A stretch of 64,000 nt of DNA from contig NZ_CP130831.1 in NCBI RefSeq assembly GCF_030549525.1, positions 707,501-771,500 on the forward strand, written 5' to 3'. This document shows, in pieces, positions 46,494-56,898 of this stretch (position 1 is the first letter of the stretch; each line of letters opens with the position of its first letter). The DNA is from Stenotrophomonas sp. 704A1 (GTDB taxonomy: Bacteria; Pseudomonadota; Gammaproteobacteria; Xanthomonadales; Xanthomonadaceae). The notes beneath the pieces were generated by a model that searched no databases, was not told the origin of the DNA, and was given only the letters and a program-made list of their open reading frames with translations. The translations under genes and the position numbers were made by a program.

Positions 46494-47276
46494 TCAGCCG
46501 GCGCAGTGCTGCTGGGTGAAGCCGAGCAGCTGGCGGGTGGCCTGGGCGCCATAGGCGGCTGGTGCCGGTTCGAGCGCGAACTGGCCGACCATCTGGTTGC
46601 TGCACAGCTGCACGGTGCGCTTGCCGGCGGTGGTTTCCTGGATGCAGTTGGCGGCCAGCAGGGCGTTGGGGCCGCCGCCCATGTTGGTGGCCGCGGTGCA
46701 GCCCAGCAGGCGGCCTTCCTGGCCGTTCTCACCCAGCAGCGTGTTGAGGCTCGCCAGCTGGCTGTTGGGGTCGCGCAGCACCAGCAGGTCCACGCACTGC
46801 TGCTGGCCGTCGGGCACTTCGCAGGCGTCCTGGTCGAGCAGACCACCGCGCGTGGCCGACAGCACCTTCAGGCGGTCGGCCATGACCGCTTGCAGGCAGT
46901 CCGCGCCGCTGCACAGGTCGCGCGTGTGCTGGATCCAGCGCTGCTGCTCGGCCTGCAGCCTGGCCTGGCCTGCAGCATCCAGGCTGGCCTGCGCGGCGGC
47001 GAGGGCCTTGCCCAGGTCGGCGTCCAGACCGGTCAGGGCCGGGTCCTTGCAGATCAGGGTCTGCGCGGGCGACGCCGCGTGGGTGCAGGCGGCGTCCGCC
47101 GCTGCTGCCGGCGCGGCGCCTGCCTGGCTGCCGGCGCTGGGCTGCGCGCTGGCCGCTGCCGGTGCGGTGGCCTGGGCCTCACCGGTGGGCGGCGTGCAGG
47201 CGGCCAGCAGGGCCACCCAGCACAGGGTCATCAGGGGCTTCATGGCCCGGGTCATACGTTCACTGCTGCGCTGCAT
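46494..47276 (-). CDS. LprI/DUF1311-like lipoprotein, probable immunity protein of the adjacent effector
   Basis: A 260-residue lipoprotein. Signal peptide with lipobox Leu-Ala-Ala-Cys (about residue 27), Ala/Pro/Gln linker to about 60. A DUF1311 (lysozyme-inhibitor LprI-like) domain follows (about 62-135: C-x(10)-I-C-x-D-P-x-L-x-x-L-D then Q-x-x-W-I-x-x-x-R-D-x-C). The C-terminal Cys-rich part is of unknown fold. A periplasmic lipoprotein beside a peptidoglycan-targeting XVIPCD protein is the typical X-Tfe/X-Tfi arrangement. Start 47276 has AAAGGA 5 bases upstream. The 50-base gap suggests cotranscription with the effector. Confidence 0.8.
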   Translation of the reverse strand: MQRSSERMTRAMKPLMTLCWVALLAACTPPTGEAQATAPAAASAQPSAGSQAGAAPAAAADAACTHAASPAQTLICKDPALTGLDADLGKALAAAQASLDAAGQARLQAEQQRWIQHTRDLCSGADCLQAVMADRLKVLSATRGGLLDQDACEVPDGQQQCVDLLVLRDPNSQLASLNTLLGENGQEGRLLGCTAATNMGGGPNALLAANCIQETTAGKRTVQLCSNQMVGQFALEPAPAAYGAQATRQLLGFTQQHCAG

Positions 47277-47480
47277 GTCTGTCCTTTGATGTCTGCGTCC
47301 TGGCCCATGGCCGGCGGGCGGCATGGGCGAATCTTGGAGAACGGCCCTGGCGGCCGCGGGGGGCGGGCAGGGCACCGGAACACCCCGCGGCAGGGGCCGC
47401 GAGGGTGGTAAAGCCTAGCAAGCGCTTTCTTAGGGCTCTGTGACAAGGCGCGCGGATCGGGTCTGTGGCGCCGCAATGCA

Positions 47481-47506
47481 GAACGGGCGCCCGAAGGCGC
47501 CCGTTC
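47481..47506 (-). terminator. ahcY intrinsic terminator
   Basis: 11-bp stem GAACGGGCGCC/GGCGCCCGTTC, loop of 4, about 50 bases past the ahcY stop; on the minus strand followed by TGCATTGC. Stem nearly identical to the one at 45.0 kb. Confidence 0.7.
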
Positions 47507-47558
47507 CGTGTGTTGCATGCAACGGCGGTTCCGGCCGTTGGCCGGCACACCGCAGGCA

Positions 47559-49004
<1,446 letters not shown>

Positions 49005-49047
49005 GCAATAGCTCCGGTTGTGGGCGAGCAGCTGCTCGCATCTAGCC

Positions 49048-49121
49048 GGGCGCCGTTGTTGCACAGCCACCTTACCGAGCCTGGCCGGGCCTCAGGGGAT
49101 CCGGTCGCAGCGCCCCTCGGC
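49048..49121 (-). promoter_or_regulatory. SAH riboswitch in the ahcY leader
   Basis: Read on the minus strand: CCGAGGGGCGCTGCGACC, then CCAGGCTCGG closing helix P1, then CAACAACGGCGCCC. The GGCGCCC can pair back with GGGGCGC to form the family's pseudoknot. These are the conserved elements of the S-adenosylhomocysteine riboswitch, which turns on SAH-recycling genes. It begins about 8 bases after the expected transcription start and ends 44 bases before the ATG. Confidence 0.92.
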
Positions 49122-49135
49122 AGGGGAGAAGGCCC

Positions 49136-49141
49136 ATTATA
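49136..49141 (-). promoter_or_regulatory. ahcY promoter -10
   Basis: Perfect TATAAT on the minus strand, placed so that transcription would start just before the riboswitch. The -35 is weak (no TTGACA-like hexamer at 16-18 bases). Confidence 0.65.
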
Positions 49142-49245
49142 TCGCGCGCCCGGCATGACACGCCGATGACCCAACCATCGGCAGATGGGGGGAGGTGCAG
49201 GGCCTGTTAAGGTCATCGGCTTCACGTATCCCAACAGGAACAACG

Positions 49246-51759
49246 ATGAGCAAGCACGCGCGCCGCAGCCGGCGCTGGACCGGCCTGGCCCTGTCCATGG
49301 CCCTGCTGGCCGTGGCCCCCCAGACCTGGTCGGCCGATCACCTGCCGAGCGCCGCCGCCAAGGATGTGGCGGGGTATGAACGTCCCTCGGCCGCGCTGCA
49401 GGCGGTGGTCGATGCGCCGCGCGCGCCCTCGTTGTACCTGTCGCCGCGCCGCGACGTGGCCGCGATGATGCAGATGCCGTCGCTGCCGTCGATTCAGGTG
49501 GTGGCCCAGCCCGAACTGAAGCTCGCTGGCCTGCGCATCAATCCGCGCACCTTCTCCGACAGCCGCTTCAGCTTCGGCGGGAAGCTGTGGCTGATGAACG
49601 TGGCCGACGGCAAGGAGCGGCAGATCAGCGGCCTGCCGGCCACGCTCTCGATCGCCAGCCTGATGTGGTCGCCGGACCAGAAGTGGCTGGCGTTCAACCA
49701 GGTCGACGCCGCCAGTGGCGCCAATGAACTGTGGCTGGTGGACGTGGCCGGTGGCAGCGCCCGCCGCCTCGTTGCTGGCCTGAACACGGTGATCGGCAGC
49801 GGCTACCAGTGGCTGCCCGACAGCCGTGGGCTGGTGGTGTTCACCCGTCCGGCCAACCTGGGCGCGGCACCGGCCGCCGATGGCATCCCGACCGGCCCGG
49901 CCGTGCAGCAGACCCGCCAGGGCAGCGGCGTGGTGTCGATCCGTACCTACCAGGACCTGCTGAAGAACGAGGCTGACGCGCGCCAGTTCGACTACTACGC
50001 GACCACCCAGCCGATGGAAGTCAGCCTGGATGGCAGCACCCGCGCGATCGGCGCGGCGGGCATCTTCATGGGCTTTGCGGTGTCGCCCGATGGCCGCTTC
50101 GTGCTGCGCCAGCCGGTGCAGCGTCCGTACTCGTACGTGGTGCCGGCAAGCAGCTTCCCGCGCCGCATTGAAGTGATCGACCGTGCCAGCGGCAAGCTGG
50201 TGCACACCGTGGCGGTACGTCCGCTGGTGGAAGGCCTGCCGACCGGCAACGATGCTGAAGTGACCGGCGTGCGCGATATCAGCTGGCGCGGTGATGCCGA
50301 TGCCACCCTGGTCTGGGCCGAAGCGCAGGACGGAGGCGACCCGAACAGGGACGCCAAGGTGCGCGATGCGGTGTTCATGCAGGCTGCGCCGTTCGACAGG
50401 CCGCCGGTGACCGTCGCCCAGCTGGGCAGTCGCTACGCCGGCATCAGCTGGGGCCGTGGCGATCTCGCACTGCTGACCGAATCGTGGTGGAAGACCCGCA
50501 GGACCAAGACCTGGTTGATCGCCCCGGACAATGCCGGTACCGAGCCGCGCCTGCTGTGGGATCGTGACGCGCAGGACCGCTACGCCGATCCGGGCCGGGC
50601 GCTGATGGTCAGCGATGCGCGCGGGCGTTCGCTGCTGCAGACCAGCCCCGACGGCAGCAGCCTGTACCTGGCCGGCGCCGGTGCGTCGCCAGAAGGCGAC
50701 CGCCCGTTCGTGGACCGCTTCGACATCGCCAGTGGCAAGGCCACGCGCCTGTTCCACTCGCAGGCGCCCAGCTACGCCGCGCCGGTGGCACTGCTGGACA
50801 ACCAGGCCAGCTCGCTGCTGCTGAGCCGCGAGAGCCCGGACGAGCCGGCCAACTTCTACGTGCAGTCGCTGGCCGATGCCGGCGCCGCGCCGCGCGCGCT
50901 GACCCACTTCGCGCATCCGCTGCCGCAGCTGAAGGGCGTGCAGAAGGAGCAGATCCGTTACAAGCGCAAGGACGGCGTGGACCTGACCGCGACCCTGCTG
51001 CTGCCGCCGGGATACGACCCGAAGCGCGACGGCCCGCGCCCGCTGCTGATGTGGGCCTACCCGGGCGAGTTCAAGAGCGCGGCCGCGGCCAGCCAGGTCA
51101 CCGATTCGCCGTACCGCTTCAACGCGGTCAGCTACTGGGGCCCGCAGGCGTTCCTGGCCAAGGGCTACGTGGTGCTGGCCAGCCCGTCGATGCCGATCAT
51201 CGGCGAGGGCGACAAGGAACCGAACGACACCTACATCGATCAGCTGGTGGCCAATGCGCAGGCGGCGGTGGATGAAGTCGTGCGCCGTGGCGTGACCGAC
51301 CGCGACCACATCGCCATCGGTGGCCATTCCTACGGTGCGTTCATGACCGCCAACCTGCTGGCGCACACCCGGCTGTTCAAGGCCGGCATCGCCCGCAGCG
51401 GTGCCTACAACCGCACGCTGACCCCGTTCGGGTTCCAGGCCGAAGAGCGCAACTACTGGCAGGCGCAGGACGTCTACCAGAGGATGTCGCCGTTCAATTA
51501 CGCCGGCGACATCAAGGATCCGATCCTGTTCATCCATGGCGCGGACGACAACAACTCCGGCACCTTCCCGATGCAGAGCGAGCGCATGTTCGCTGCGGTG
51601 AAGGGACTGGGCGGCGATGCACGGCTGGTGATGCTGCCGAACGAATCGCATGCGTACCGCGCACGCGAGTCGATCATGACCATGCTGGCCGAGAGCGAGC
51701 GCTGGCTGGAGCAGACCATCGGCGCCGCTGACCAGGGCCAGGCGAAGAAGAAGCGCTGA
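49246..51759 (+). CDS. Secreted S9 (prolyl oligopeptidase) family peptidase
   Basis: An 837-residue exported serine peptidase. Signal peptide about 1-34 (cleavage after Trp-Ser-Ala). N-terminal beta-propeller (about 90-560, with repeats such as MWSPDQKWLAFNQVD). C-terminal alpha/beta-hydrolase (about 580-820) with nucleophile Ser695 in GGHSYGAF, Asp767/768 in IHGADDNN and His802 in NESHAYR. It probably degrades peptides in the periplasm or outside. Several such peptidases are usual in xanthomonads. ATG 49246 follows an AGGAA site. Divergent from ahcY. Confidence 0.88.
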   Translation: MSKHARRSRRWTGLALSMALLAVAPQTWSADHLPSAAAKDVAGYERPSAALQAVVDAPRAPSLYLSPRRDVAAMMQMPSLPSIQVVAQPELKLAGLRINPRTFSDSRFSFGGKLWLMNVADGKERQISGLPATLSIASLMWSPDQKWLAFNQVDAASGANELWLVDVAGGSARRLVAGLNTVIGSGYQWLPDSRGLVVFTRPANLGAAPAADGIPTGPAVQQTRQGSGVVSIRTYQDLLKNEADARQFDYYATTQPMEVSLDGSTRAIGAAGIFMGFAVSPDGRFVLRQPVQRPYSYVVPASSFPRRIEVIDRASGKLVHTVAVRPLVEGLPTGNDAEVTGVRDISWRGDADATLVWAEAQDGGDPNRDAKVRDAVFMQAAPFDRPPVTVAQLGSRYAGISWGRGDLALLTESWWKTRRTKTWLIAPDNAGTEPRLLWDRDAQDRYADPGRALMVSDARGRSLLQTSPDGSSLYLAGAGASPEGDRPFVDRFDIASGKATRLFHSQAPSYAAPVALLDNQASSLLLSRESPDEPANFYVQSLADAGAAPRALTHFAHPLPQLKGVQKEQIRYKRKDGVDLTATLLLPPGYDPKRDGPRPLLMWAYPGEFKSAAAASQVTDSPYRFNAVSYWGPQAFLAKGYVVLASPSMPIIGEGDKEPNDTYIDQLVANAQAAVDEVVRRGVTDRDHIAIGGHSYGAFMTANLLAHTRLFKAGIARSGAYNRTLTPFGFQAEERNYWQAQDVYQRMSPFNYAGDIKDPILFIHGADDNNSGTFPMQSERMFAAVKGLGGDARLVMLPNESHAYRARESIMTMLAESERWLEQTIGAADQGQAKKKR

Positions 51760-51768
51760 CCCGACCCG

Positions 51769-51795
51769 GTAGTGCCGGTCAGCGACCGGCACTAC
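51769..51795. repeat. SMAG-type perfect palindrome (GTAGTGCCGG subgroup)
   Basis: GTAGTGCCGGTC-AGC-GACCGGCACTAC: 12-bp perfect stem, 3-base loop, 9 bases after the S9 peptidase stop; can act as its terminator. Confidence 0.85.
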
Positions 51796-51885
51796 CAGAT
51801 GAAACCATTTTTGCATCGCAGCACGGCGCCTGTTCTGGTTTAGGCTTGGGGTCTGGATCCGTTGACCGAGGCCTGTGCGTCGCCG

Positions 51886-54597
51886 ATGAACGAGTACCGC
51901 AGCAGCATCGAATTCGCTACTCCCGATCTTCCGCTTCGCGATGATGTGCGCCGCCTTGGCGCGCTGGTCGGAGACCTGCTGGTCGAGCAGGTATCGGCCG
52001 CGTTTTTCGACGATGTCGAGGACGTGCGCACCCGCGCCATTGCCCGCCGCGAGAACCAGGCACCACTGTCCGGGCTGGCCGAGGGGCTGGCCGGTCGCGC
52101 GCCGCAACAGGCCGAGACCATGGTGCGGGCCTTCAGCACCTACTTCCAGGTGGTCAACATCGCCGAGCGGGTGCACCGCATCCGCCGTCGCCGCGACTAC
52201 CAGCGGGCCGGCACCACCGCGCCGCAGCCCGATGGCCTGCAGGACGCGCTGCAGCACCTGAAGGCGCAGGGCGTGGGGCTGGACGAGCTGGCGCAGTGGT
52301 TGCCCCGTATCGACATCGAACCGGTGTTCACCGCCCACCCCACCGAAGCGGTGCGGCGCGCGCTACTGGAAAAAGAGCAGCTGATGGTGGCCAGCCTGGT
52401 CGACAACCTGGATGGCCAGCGCACGCCGGGGGAGGCCGCCGCCGATGCCGCGCGCTTCCGCATGGCGCTGACCGCTTCGTGGCAGACCACCGATTCCTCG
52501 CCGGTGCGGCCCACCGTGGACGATGAGCGCGAACATGTGGGCTTCTACCTGGTGCAGGTGCTGTACCGGGTGATTCCGGTGCTGTACGAATCGCTGCAGC
52601 AGGCGCTGCGCGATACCTATGGCGAGGAACTGCCGTTGCCGCGGCTGCTGCGCTTCGGCACCTGGGTGGGCGGCGACATGGACGGCAACCCGAACGTGGA
52701 TGCCAGCACCATCCGCACCACACTGGATGCGCAACGGCAGGCGGTGCTGGGGCGCTACCAGAAGGAACTGCTGCAGCTGGCCAGCCTGCTCAGCCAGTCC
52801 ACCGAGCGGGTGGGCGTGAGCGAGGCGCTGCAGGCGCGGGTGACGCACTACCAGCAGCTGCTGCCGCAGGTGCAGTCGCGGCCGCGGCATGCCGACATGC
52901 CGTACCGCCTGCTCAACGACCGCATGCGCGCACGCCTGCAGGCCACGCTGGACGATGGCGAGGGCGCCTATGCCGGCCCGGAACAGCTGATCGACGACCT
53001 GCAGCTGATCCTGGACAGCCTGCGTGCGAACCGTGGCGAGCATGCCGGTGGTTTTGCCGTGCAGCGGCTGCTGTGGCGGGTGAAGACTTTCGGCTTCCAC
53101 CTGGCGCGGTTGGATGTCCGCCAGGAATCGAGCGTGCATGCGCGCGCGCTGGCGGCGGTGCTGGGCGGTGAAGAGGCGTGGCAGGCGCTGGATGCGCCGG
53201 GTCGCGCTCGCCGGCTGGGCCCGCATGCCAGCGGCGAGGAGGCGCTGCCCAAGGGGGATGACGAGGGCAACCAGCGGCTGGATGCGGTGTTCGCCGCACT
53301 GGCCGACGCACGCGCCCGGCATGGCAGCGATGCGCTGGGCAGCTACATCATTTCCATGGCGCACGACCGCAGCGACGTGCTGGCGGTGCTGGCGCTGGCA
53401 CGCCGTGGCGGCCTGGTGGAAGACGGCGGCACGGTGCCGCTGGACATCGCGCCGCTGTTTGAAACCGTGGATGACCTCAAGCGCGGCACCGCGACCCTGC
53501 GCGACCTGCTGGCCGACCCGATCTATCGCGCGCACCTGCAAGCACGCGACGACGTGCAGATGGTGATGCTCGGCTACTCGGACAGCAGCAAGGATGGAGG
53601 CATCGCGGCCTCGCGCTGGGGCCTGCAGCGTGCACAGGTGGAACTGCTGGAGGTGGCGGCCGAGGCGGGCATCCGCCTGACCTTCTTCCATGGTCGTGGC
53701 GGCTCGATCAGCCGGGGTGGCGGCAAGACCACGCACGCGGTCGATGCATCGCCGCGCGGCAGCATCGATGGCCGCCTGCGGGTGACCGAGCAGGGCGAGG
53801 TGATCCATCGCAAGTACGGCATCCGCGCATTGGCCCTGCGCTCGCTGGAACAGGCCGCCGGCGCGGTGCTGCGCGCCAGCCTGCGCCCGCGCGCGGCCGA
53901 ACCGCGCGAGGACCATTGGCGCCCGGTGATGGACGTGGTGGCCGGTTCCAGCAGCGAGGTGTACCGGGCCTTCGTTGGCCAGGCCGGTTTCATGGACTAC
54001 TTCCGCACGGCGACGCCGATCGATGTGATCGAGCGGATGACGCTGGGCTCGCGCCCGTCGCGACGGCTGGGCCAGGACGCCGCGTTGAGCAATCTGCGCG
54101 CCATCCCCTGGGTGTTCGCCTGGAGCCAGGCGCGCGCGGTGATTCCGGGCTGGTACGGCGTGGGCAGCGGCCTGCAGGCGGCGGTGGATGCTGGCCACGA
54201 ACAGACGCTGCGCGAGATGGCGCGTGACTGGCCGTTCTTCCGCACCTTCCTGGATGACATCGCGATGGTGCTGTCCAAGGGCGATATCACCATTGCCGAG
54301 CAGTTCTCGAAACTGTCCGGCGAGCTGCACGGGCGCTTCTTCCCGCAGGTCGAGCGCGAGCTTGCGCTGACCCGTCACTGGCTGCTGGCGTTGATGGAGC
54401 AGCAGACCCTGCTGGACCATGACGCGCGGCTGGCGCTGTCGATCCGCCTGCGCAATCCCTACGTGGACCCGATCAGCGTGCTGCAGGTGGACCTGCTGCA
54501 GCGCTGGCGCGCCAGTGATCGCGAGGATGACGAGCTGTTGCGTGCGCTGGTGGCGTGCGTCAATGGCGTGTCGCAGGGCGTGCAGAACACCGGGTGA
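51886..54597 (+). CDS. ppc: Phosphoenolpyruvate carboxylase
   Basis: A 903-residue anaplerotic enzyme making oxaloacetate from PEP and bicarbonate. Active-site motifs: [11 protein letters not shown] (catalytic His near 148), [36 protein letters not shown] and the C-terminal QNTG that reaches the active site. Start ATG 51886 (MNEYRSS) preferred to the TTG at 51862. The last 16 codons and stop are repeated 89 bases downstream as a non-coding duplication. Confidence 0.96.
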   Translation: MNEYRSSIEFATPDLPLRDDVRRLGALVGDLLVEQVSAAFFDDVEDVRTRAIARRENQAPLSGLAEGLAGRAPQQAETMVRAFSTYFQVVNIAERVHRIRRRRDYQRAGTTAPQPDGLQDALQHLKAQGVGLDELAQWLPRIDIEPVFTAHPTEAVRRALLEKEQLMVASLVDNLDGQRTPGEAAADAARFRMALTASWQTTDSSPVRPTVDDEREHVGFYLVQVLYRVIPVLYESLQQALRDTYGEELPLPRLLRFGTWVGGDMDGNPNVDASTIRTTLDAQRQAVLGRYQKELLQLASLLSQSTERVGVSEALQARVTHYQQLLPQVQSRPRHADMPYRLLNDRMRARLQATLDDGEGAYAGPEQLIDDLQLILDSLRANRGEHAGGFAVQRLLWRVKTFGFHLARLDVRQESSVHARALAAVLGGEEAWQALDAPGRARRLGPHASGEEALPKGDDEGNQRLDAVFAALADARARHGSDALGSYIISMAHDRSDVLAVLALARRGGLVEDGGTVPLDIAPLFETVDDLKRGTATLRDLLADPIYRAHLQARDDVQMVMLGYSDSSKDGGIAASRWGLQRAQVELLEVAAEAGIRLTFFHGRGGSISRGGGKTTHAVDASPRGSIDGRLRVTEQGEVIHRKYGIRALALRSLEQAAGAVLRASLRPRAAEPREDHWRPVMDVVAGSSSEVYRAFVGQAGFMDYFRTATPIDVIERMTLGSRPSRRLGQDAALSNLRAIPWVFAWSQARAVIPGWYGVGSGLQAAVDAGHEQTLREMARDWPFFRTFLDDIAMVLSKGDITIAEQFSKLSGELHGRFFPQVERELALTRHWLLALMEQQTLLDHDARLALSIRLRNPYVDPISVLQVDLLQRWRASDREDDELLRALVACVNGVSQGVQNTG

Positions 54598-54724
54598 TCC
54601 GGCACCCGCCGGGCATGGCCCGGCGCTACCGAAGCCTGGTGGCGTGCGTCAATGGCGTGTCGCAGGGCGTGCAGAACACCGGGTGATCCGGCATCGGCCG
54701 GGCATGGCCCGGCGCTACCGAAGC
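54547..54724 (+). repeat. 89-bp tandem duplication of the ppc 3' end with a SMAG element
   Basis: Copy 1 (54547-54635) contains the last codons and stop of ppc plus a leftward SMAG palindrome (54607-54629). Copy 2 (54636-54724) repeats all of this with about three base changes near the SMAG (its palindrome about 54697-54718). A third start (CTGGCAGCG) at 54725 breaks off. The period of 89 is not a multiple of 3. Confidence 0.93.
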
Positions 54725-54735
54725 CTGGCAGCGCG

Positions 54736-55239
54736 CTACTCCGGCGACGGCGGGTTCGACGCCAGCAGTTCCAGATGGCGCTGTTCCATTTCCTGCCGCA
54801 GCTGGCGGCGGATCAACGCGGCGGCCTGGCGGCGCTTCTCGTCGGAGGTGGCCGGCTGCAGCGGCGGTACCGGCGTCGGCCGGCCTTCCTCGTCCACCGC
54901 CACCATGGTGAAGAAGCAGCTGTTGGCGTGGCGCACGCTGCGCTTGAGGATGTCCTCGGCCACCACCTTCACGCCGATCTCCATCGACGAGGTGCCGGTG
55001 TGGTTCACCGAAGCCAGGAACGTGACCAGTTCGCCCACGGCGATGGGCTGGCGGAACATCACCTGGTCCACCGACAGCGTGACCACGTAGCGGCCGGCGT
55101 AGCGGCTGGCGCAGGCGTAGGCGACCTGGTCGAGCAGGCGCAGGATGGCGCCACCGTGGACCTTGCCGGAGAAATTGGCCATCTCCGGCGACATCAGCAC
55201 GGTCATGGACAGCTGGTGGGTTTTCAGTTCGGTCGACAT
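54736..55239 (-). CDS. Hotdog-fold acyl-CoA thioesterase (YciA/ACOT type)
   Basis: A 167-residue thioesterase: SPEMANFSGKVHGGAILRLLDQVAY contains the catalytic-type Asn and Asp of the cytosolic acyl-CoA hydrolase group. Then TLSVDQVMFRQPIAVGELV and SMEIGVKVVAED. Hydrolyses acyl-CoA to free acid and CoA; chain preference unknown. The C-terminal 40 residues form a charged helical tail. Follows metK on the same strand across a 138-base gap that holds a metK terminator and a SMAG pair. Confidence 0.88.
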   Translation of the reverse strand: MSTELKTHQLSMTVLMSPEMANFSGKVHGGAILRLLDQVAYACASRYAGRYVVTLSVDQVMFRQPIAVGELVTFLASVNHTGTSSMEIGVKVVAEDILKRSVRHANSCFFTMVAVDEEGRPTPVPPLQPATSDEKRRQAAALIRRQLRQEMEQRHLELLASNPPSPE

Positions 55240-55270
55240 GCGGCGATTGTATCGGGCGCGCCGCGCCCTT

Positions 55271-55337
55271 GTAGCGTCGAGCCATGCTCGACTGCTCCTG
55301 GCGCGGACAAAAGCAGGCCGAGCATGGCTCGGCGCTA
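55271..55337. repeat. Inverted SMAG pair between metK and the thioesterase
   Basis: GTAGCGTCGAGC-CAT-GCTCGAC and GCCGAGC-ATG-GCTCGGCGCTAC separated by 20 bases; GTCGAGC stem subgroup. Confidence 0.85.
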
Positions 55338-55346
55338 CAGAAAGCA

Positions 55347-55370
55347 GAAGGGCCGCTTGCGCGGCCCTTC
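55347..55370 (-). terminator. metK terminator hairpin
   Basis: 10-bp stem GAAGGGCCGC/GCGGCCCTTC, loop of 4, 8 bases beyond the metK stop; on the minus strand followed by TGCTTTCTG. Confidence 0.75.
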
Positions 55371-55377
55371 GTGTTTC

Positions 55378-56589
55378 TTACTTCAGCTTCGCGTCGGCGC
55401 GCAGGGCGGCGGCGCGGTCGGTCTTCTCCCAGGAGAAGGCCGTGGCGTTGACGGTCTCGCCTTCGCCGTTGAGGTAGCTGAACTCCTTCGGCTTGCGGCC
55501 GAAGTGGCCGTAGGCCGCGGTCTGCTGGTACATCGGGTGCACCAGGTCCAGCATCTTGATGATGCCGTACGGGCGCAGGTCGAAGTGCTTGCGGATCAGC
55601 TTCTCGATCTTGTCGTCGCTGATCTTGCCGGTGCCGAAGGTGGTGACCGAGATCGAGGTCGGCTCAGCCACGCCGATGGCGTAGGAGACCTGCACTTCGC
55701 AACGGTCGGCCAGGCCGGCGGCAACCACGTTCTTGGCGACGTAGCGGGCCGCGTAGGCCGCCGAGCGGTCGACCTTGGACGGGTCCTTGCCGGAGAAGGC
55801 GCCACCACCGTGACGGGCCCAGCCGCCGTAGGTGTCGACGATGATCTTGCGGCCGGTCAGGCCGCAGTCGCCCACCGGGCCGCCGATCTCGAACTTGCCG
55901 GTCGGGTTGATGTGGAACTTGGTGCCCTTGTGCAGCCACTTGGCCGGCAGCACCGGCTTGATGATCTCTTCGCGGACGGCCTCGATCAGGTCCTTCTGCT
56001 TGATGCCCGGGGCGTGCTGGGTCGACAGGACCACCGCGTCGATGGCCGAGACCACGCCGTTTTCATAGCGCAGGGTGACCTGGCTCTTGGCGTCCGGGCG
56101 CAGCCACGACAGCGGCGAGTTCTTCTTCTTGCGGATCTTGGCCTGCTGCTCGACCAGGCGGTGCGACAGGTGGATCGCCGCCGGCATGTAGCTGTCGGTT
56201 TCGTTGGTGGCATAGCCGAACATCAGGCCCTGGTCGCCCGCGCCCATTTCTTCCGGCTTCTTGCGGTCCACGCCCTGGGCGATGTGCGGCGACTGCTTGC
56301 CGATCAGGTTCAGCACGCCGCAGGTGGCGCCGTCGAAGCCGACGTCGGAGCTGTCATAGCCGATGTCCACGATGACCTTGCGGGTCAGCGCTTCCAGGTC
56401 GATCCAGGCGCTGGTGGTGATCTCACCGGCCACGATGGCGACGCCGGTCTTGACCATGGTCTCGCAGGCCACGCGGGCGCGCTGGTCCTGGGTCAGGATC
56501 GCGTCCAGCACCGCATCGGAGATCTGGTCGGCAACCTTGTCCGGATGGCCTTCAGAGACCGACTCGGAGGTGAAGAGGTAGCTGGACAT
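55378..56589 (-). CDS. metK: S-adenosylmethionine synthetase
   Basis: A 403-residue enzyme making SAM from methionine and ATP. Seen: [36 protein letters not shown] (signature 1), and [19 protein letters not shown] (signature 2, P-loop-like). A ~10-residue [15 protein letters not shown] stretch is as in other gammaproteobacterial MetK. Possible promoter: TATCAT on the minus strand (plus 56632-56637) with a weak -35. No SAM or SAH riboswitch could be identified in the leader. Confidence 0.97.
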   Translation of the reverse strand: MSSYLFTSESVSEGHPDKVADQISDAVLDAILTQDQRARVACETMVKTGVAIVAGEITTSAWIDLEALTRKVIVDIGYDSSDVGFDGATCGVLNLIGKQSPHIAQGVDRKKPEEMGAGDQGLMFGYATNETDSYMPAAIHLSHRLVEQQAKIRKKKNSPLSWLRPDAKSQVTLRYENGVVSAIDAVVLSTQHAPGIKQKDLIEAVREEIIKPVLPAKWLHKGTKFHINPTGKFEIGGPVGDCGLTGRKIIVDTYGGWARHGGGAFSGKDPSKVDRSAAYAARYVAKNVVAAGLADRCEVQVSYAIGVAEPTSISVTTFGTGKISDDKIEKLIRKHFDLRPYGIIKMLDLVHPMYQQTAAYGHFGRKPKEFSYLNGEGETVNATAFSWEKTDRAAALRADAKLK

Positions 56590-56898
56590 CAGGCTTAATA
56601 TCCTTTGATTCGGATGGAAAGATGGGCGCGCATGATACACGGGGTGCGCCGCCTGTGCATTGTGAACCGGTACGGGTTGCCGGTGGTTAAGGTGGTGTGC
56701 CCTGCCGTACCGGGCCCCGGCGGGGATCGCGAGGCGATCGTGTGCTGCCAGTGTTCCATGGGCGTGACCATTGCCGGCCCGGCAGCGCGGGGCCTGGCGC
56801 GGCCGCGAAGACCCGCGCGCCGTCATCGTTCTGCCGCCAAACCGCAACAACCCTGCCGCGTGGCGGGCGCAGGCTCTCGGCCAATCCGGCCGCCGGGC
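56590..56898. other. Gene-free divergent region upstream of metK and the acyltransferase
   Basis: Contains the presumed metK promoter near 56632-56659 and a GATCGC-GAG-GCGATC dyad around 56727-56742. The rightward frame stays open through it (from 56605), but composition and lack of start sites argue against coding. Nothing else supported. Confidence 0.45.

Noticed and set aside
49222-52338. A 1038-codon minus-strand frame across the S9 peptidase and the start of ppc
   Set aside because: Spans two well-supported genes of the other strand and has only low-complexity antisense composition.
56590-56660. SAM or SAH riboswitch before metK
   Set aside because: None of the conserved blocks found in the short leader; the SAH aptamer was seen only before ahcY.
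56605-56898. N-terminal extension of the acyltransferase to 56605
   Set aside because: Open frame only; it crosses the metK promoter region and has no family similarity. The PlsC domain fits a start at 56899.
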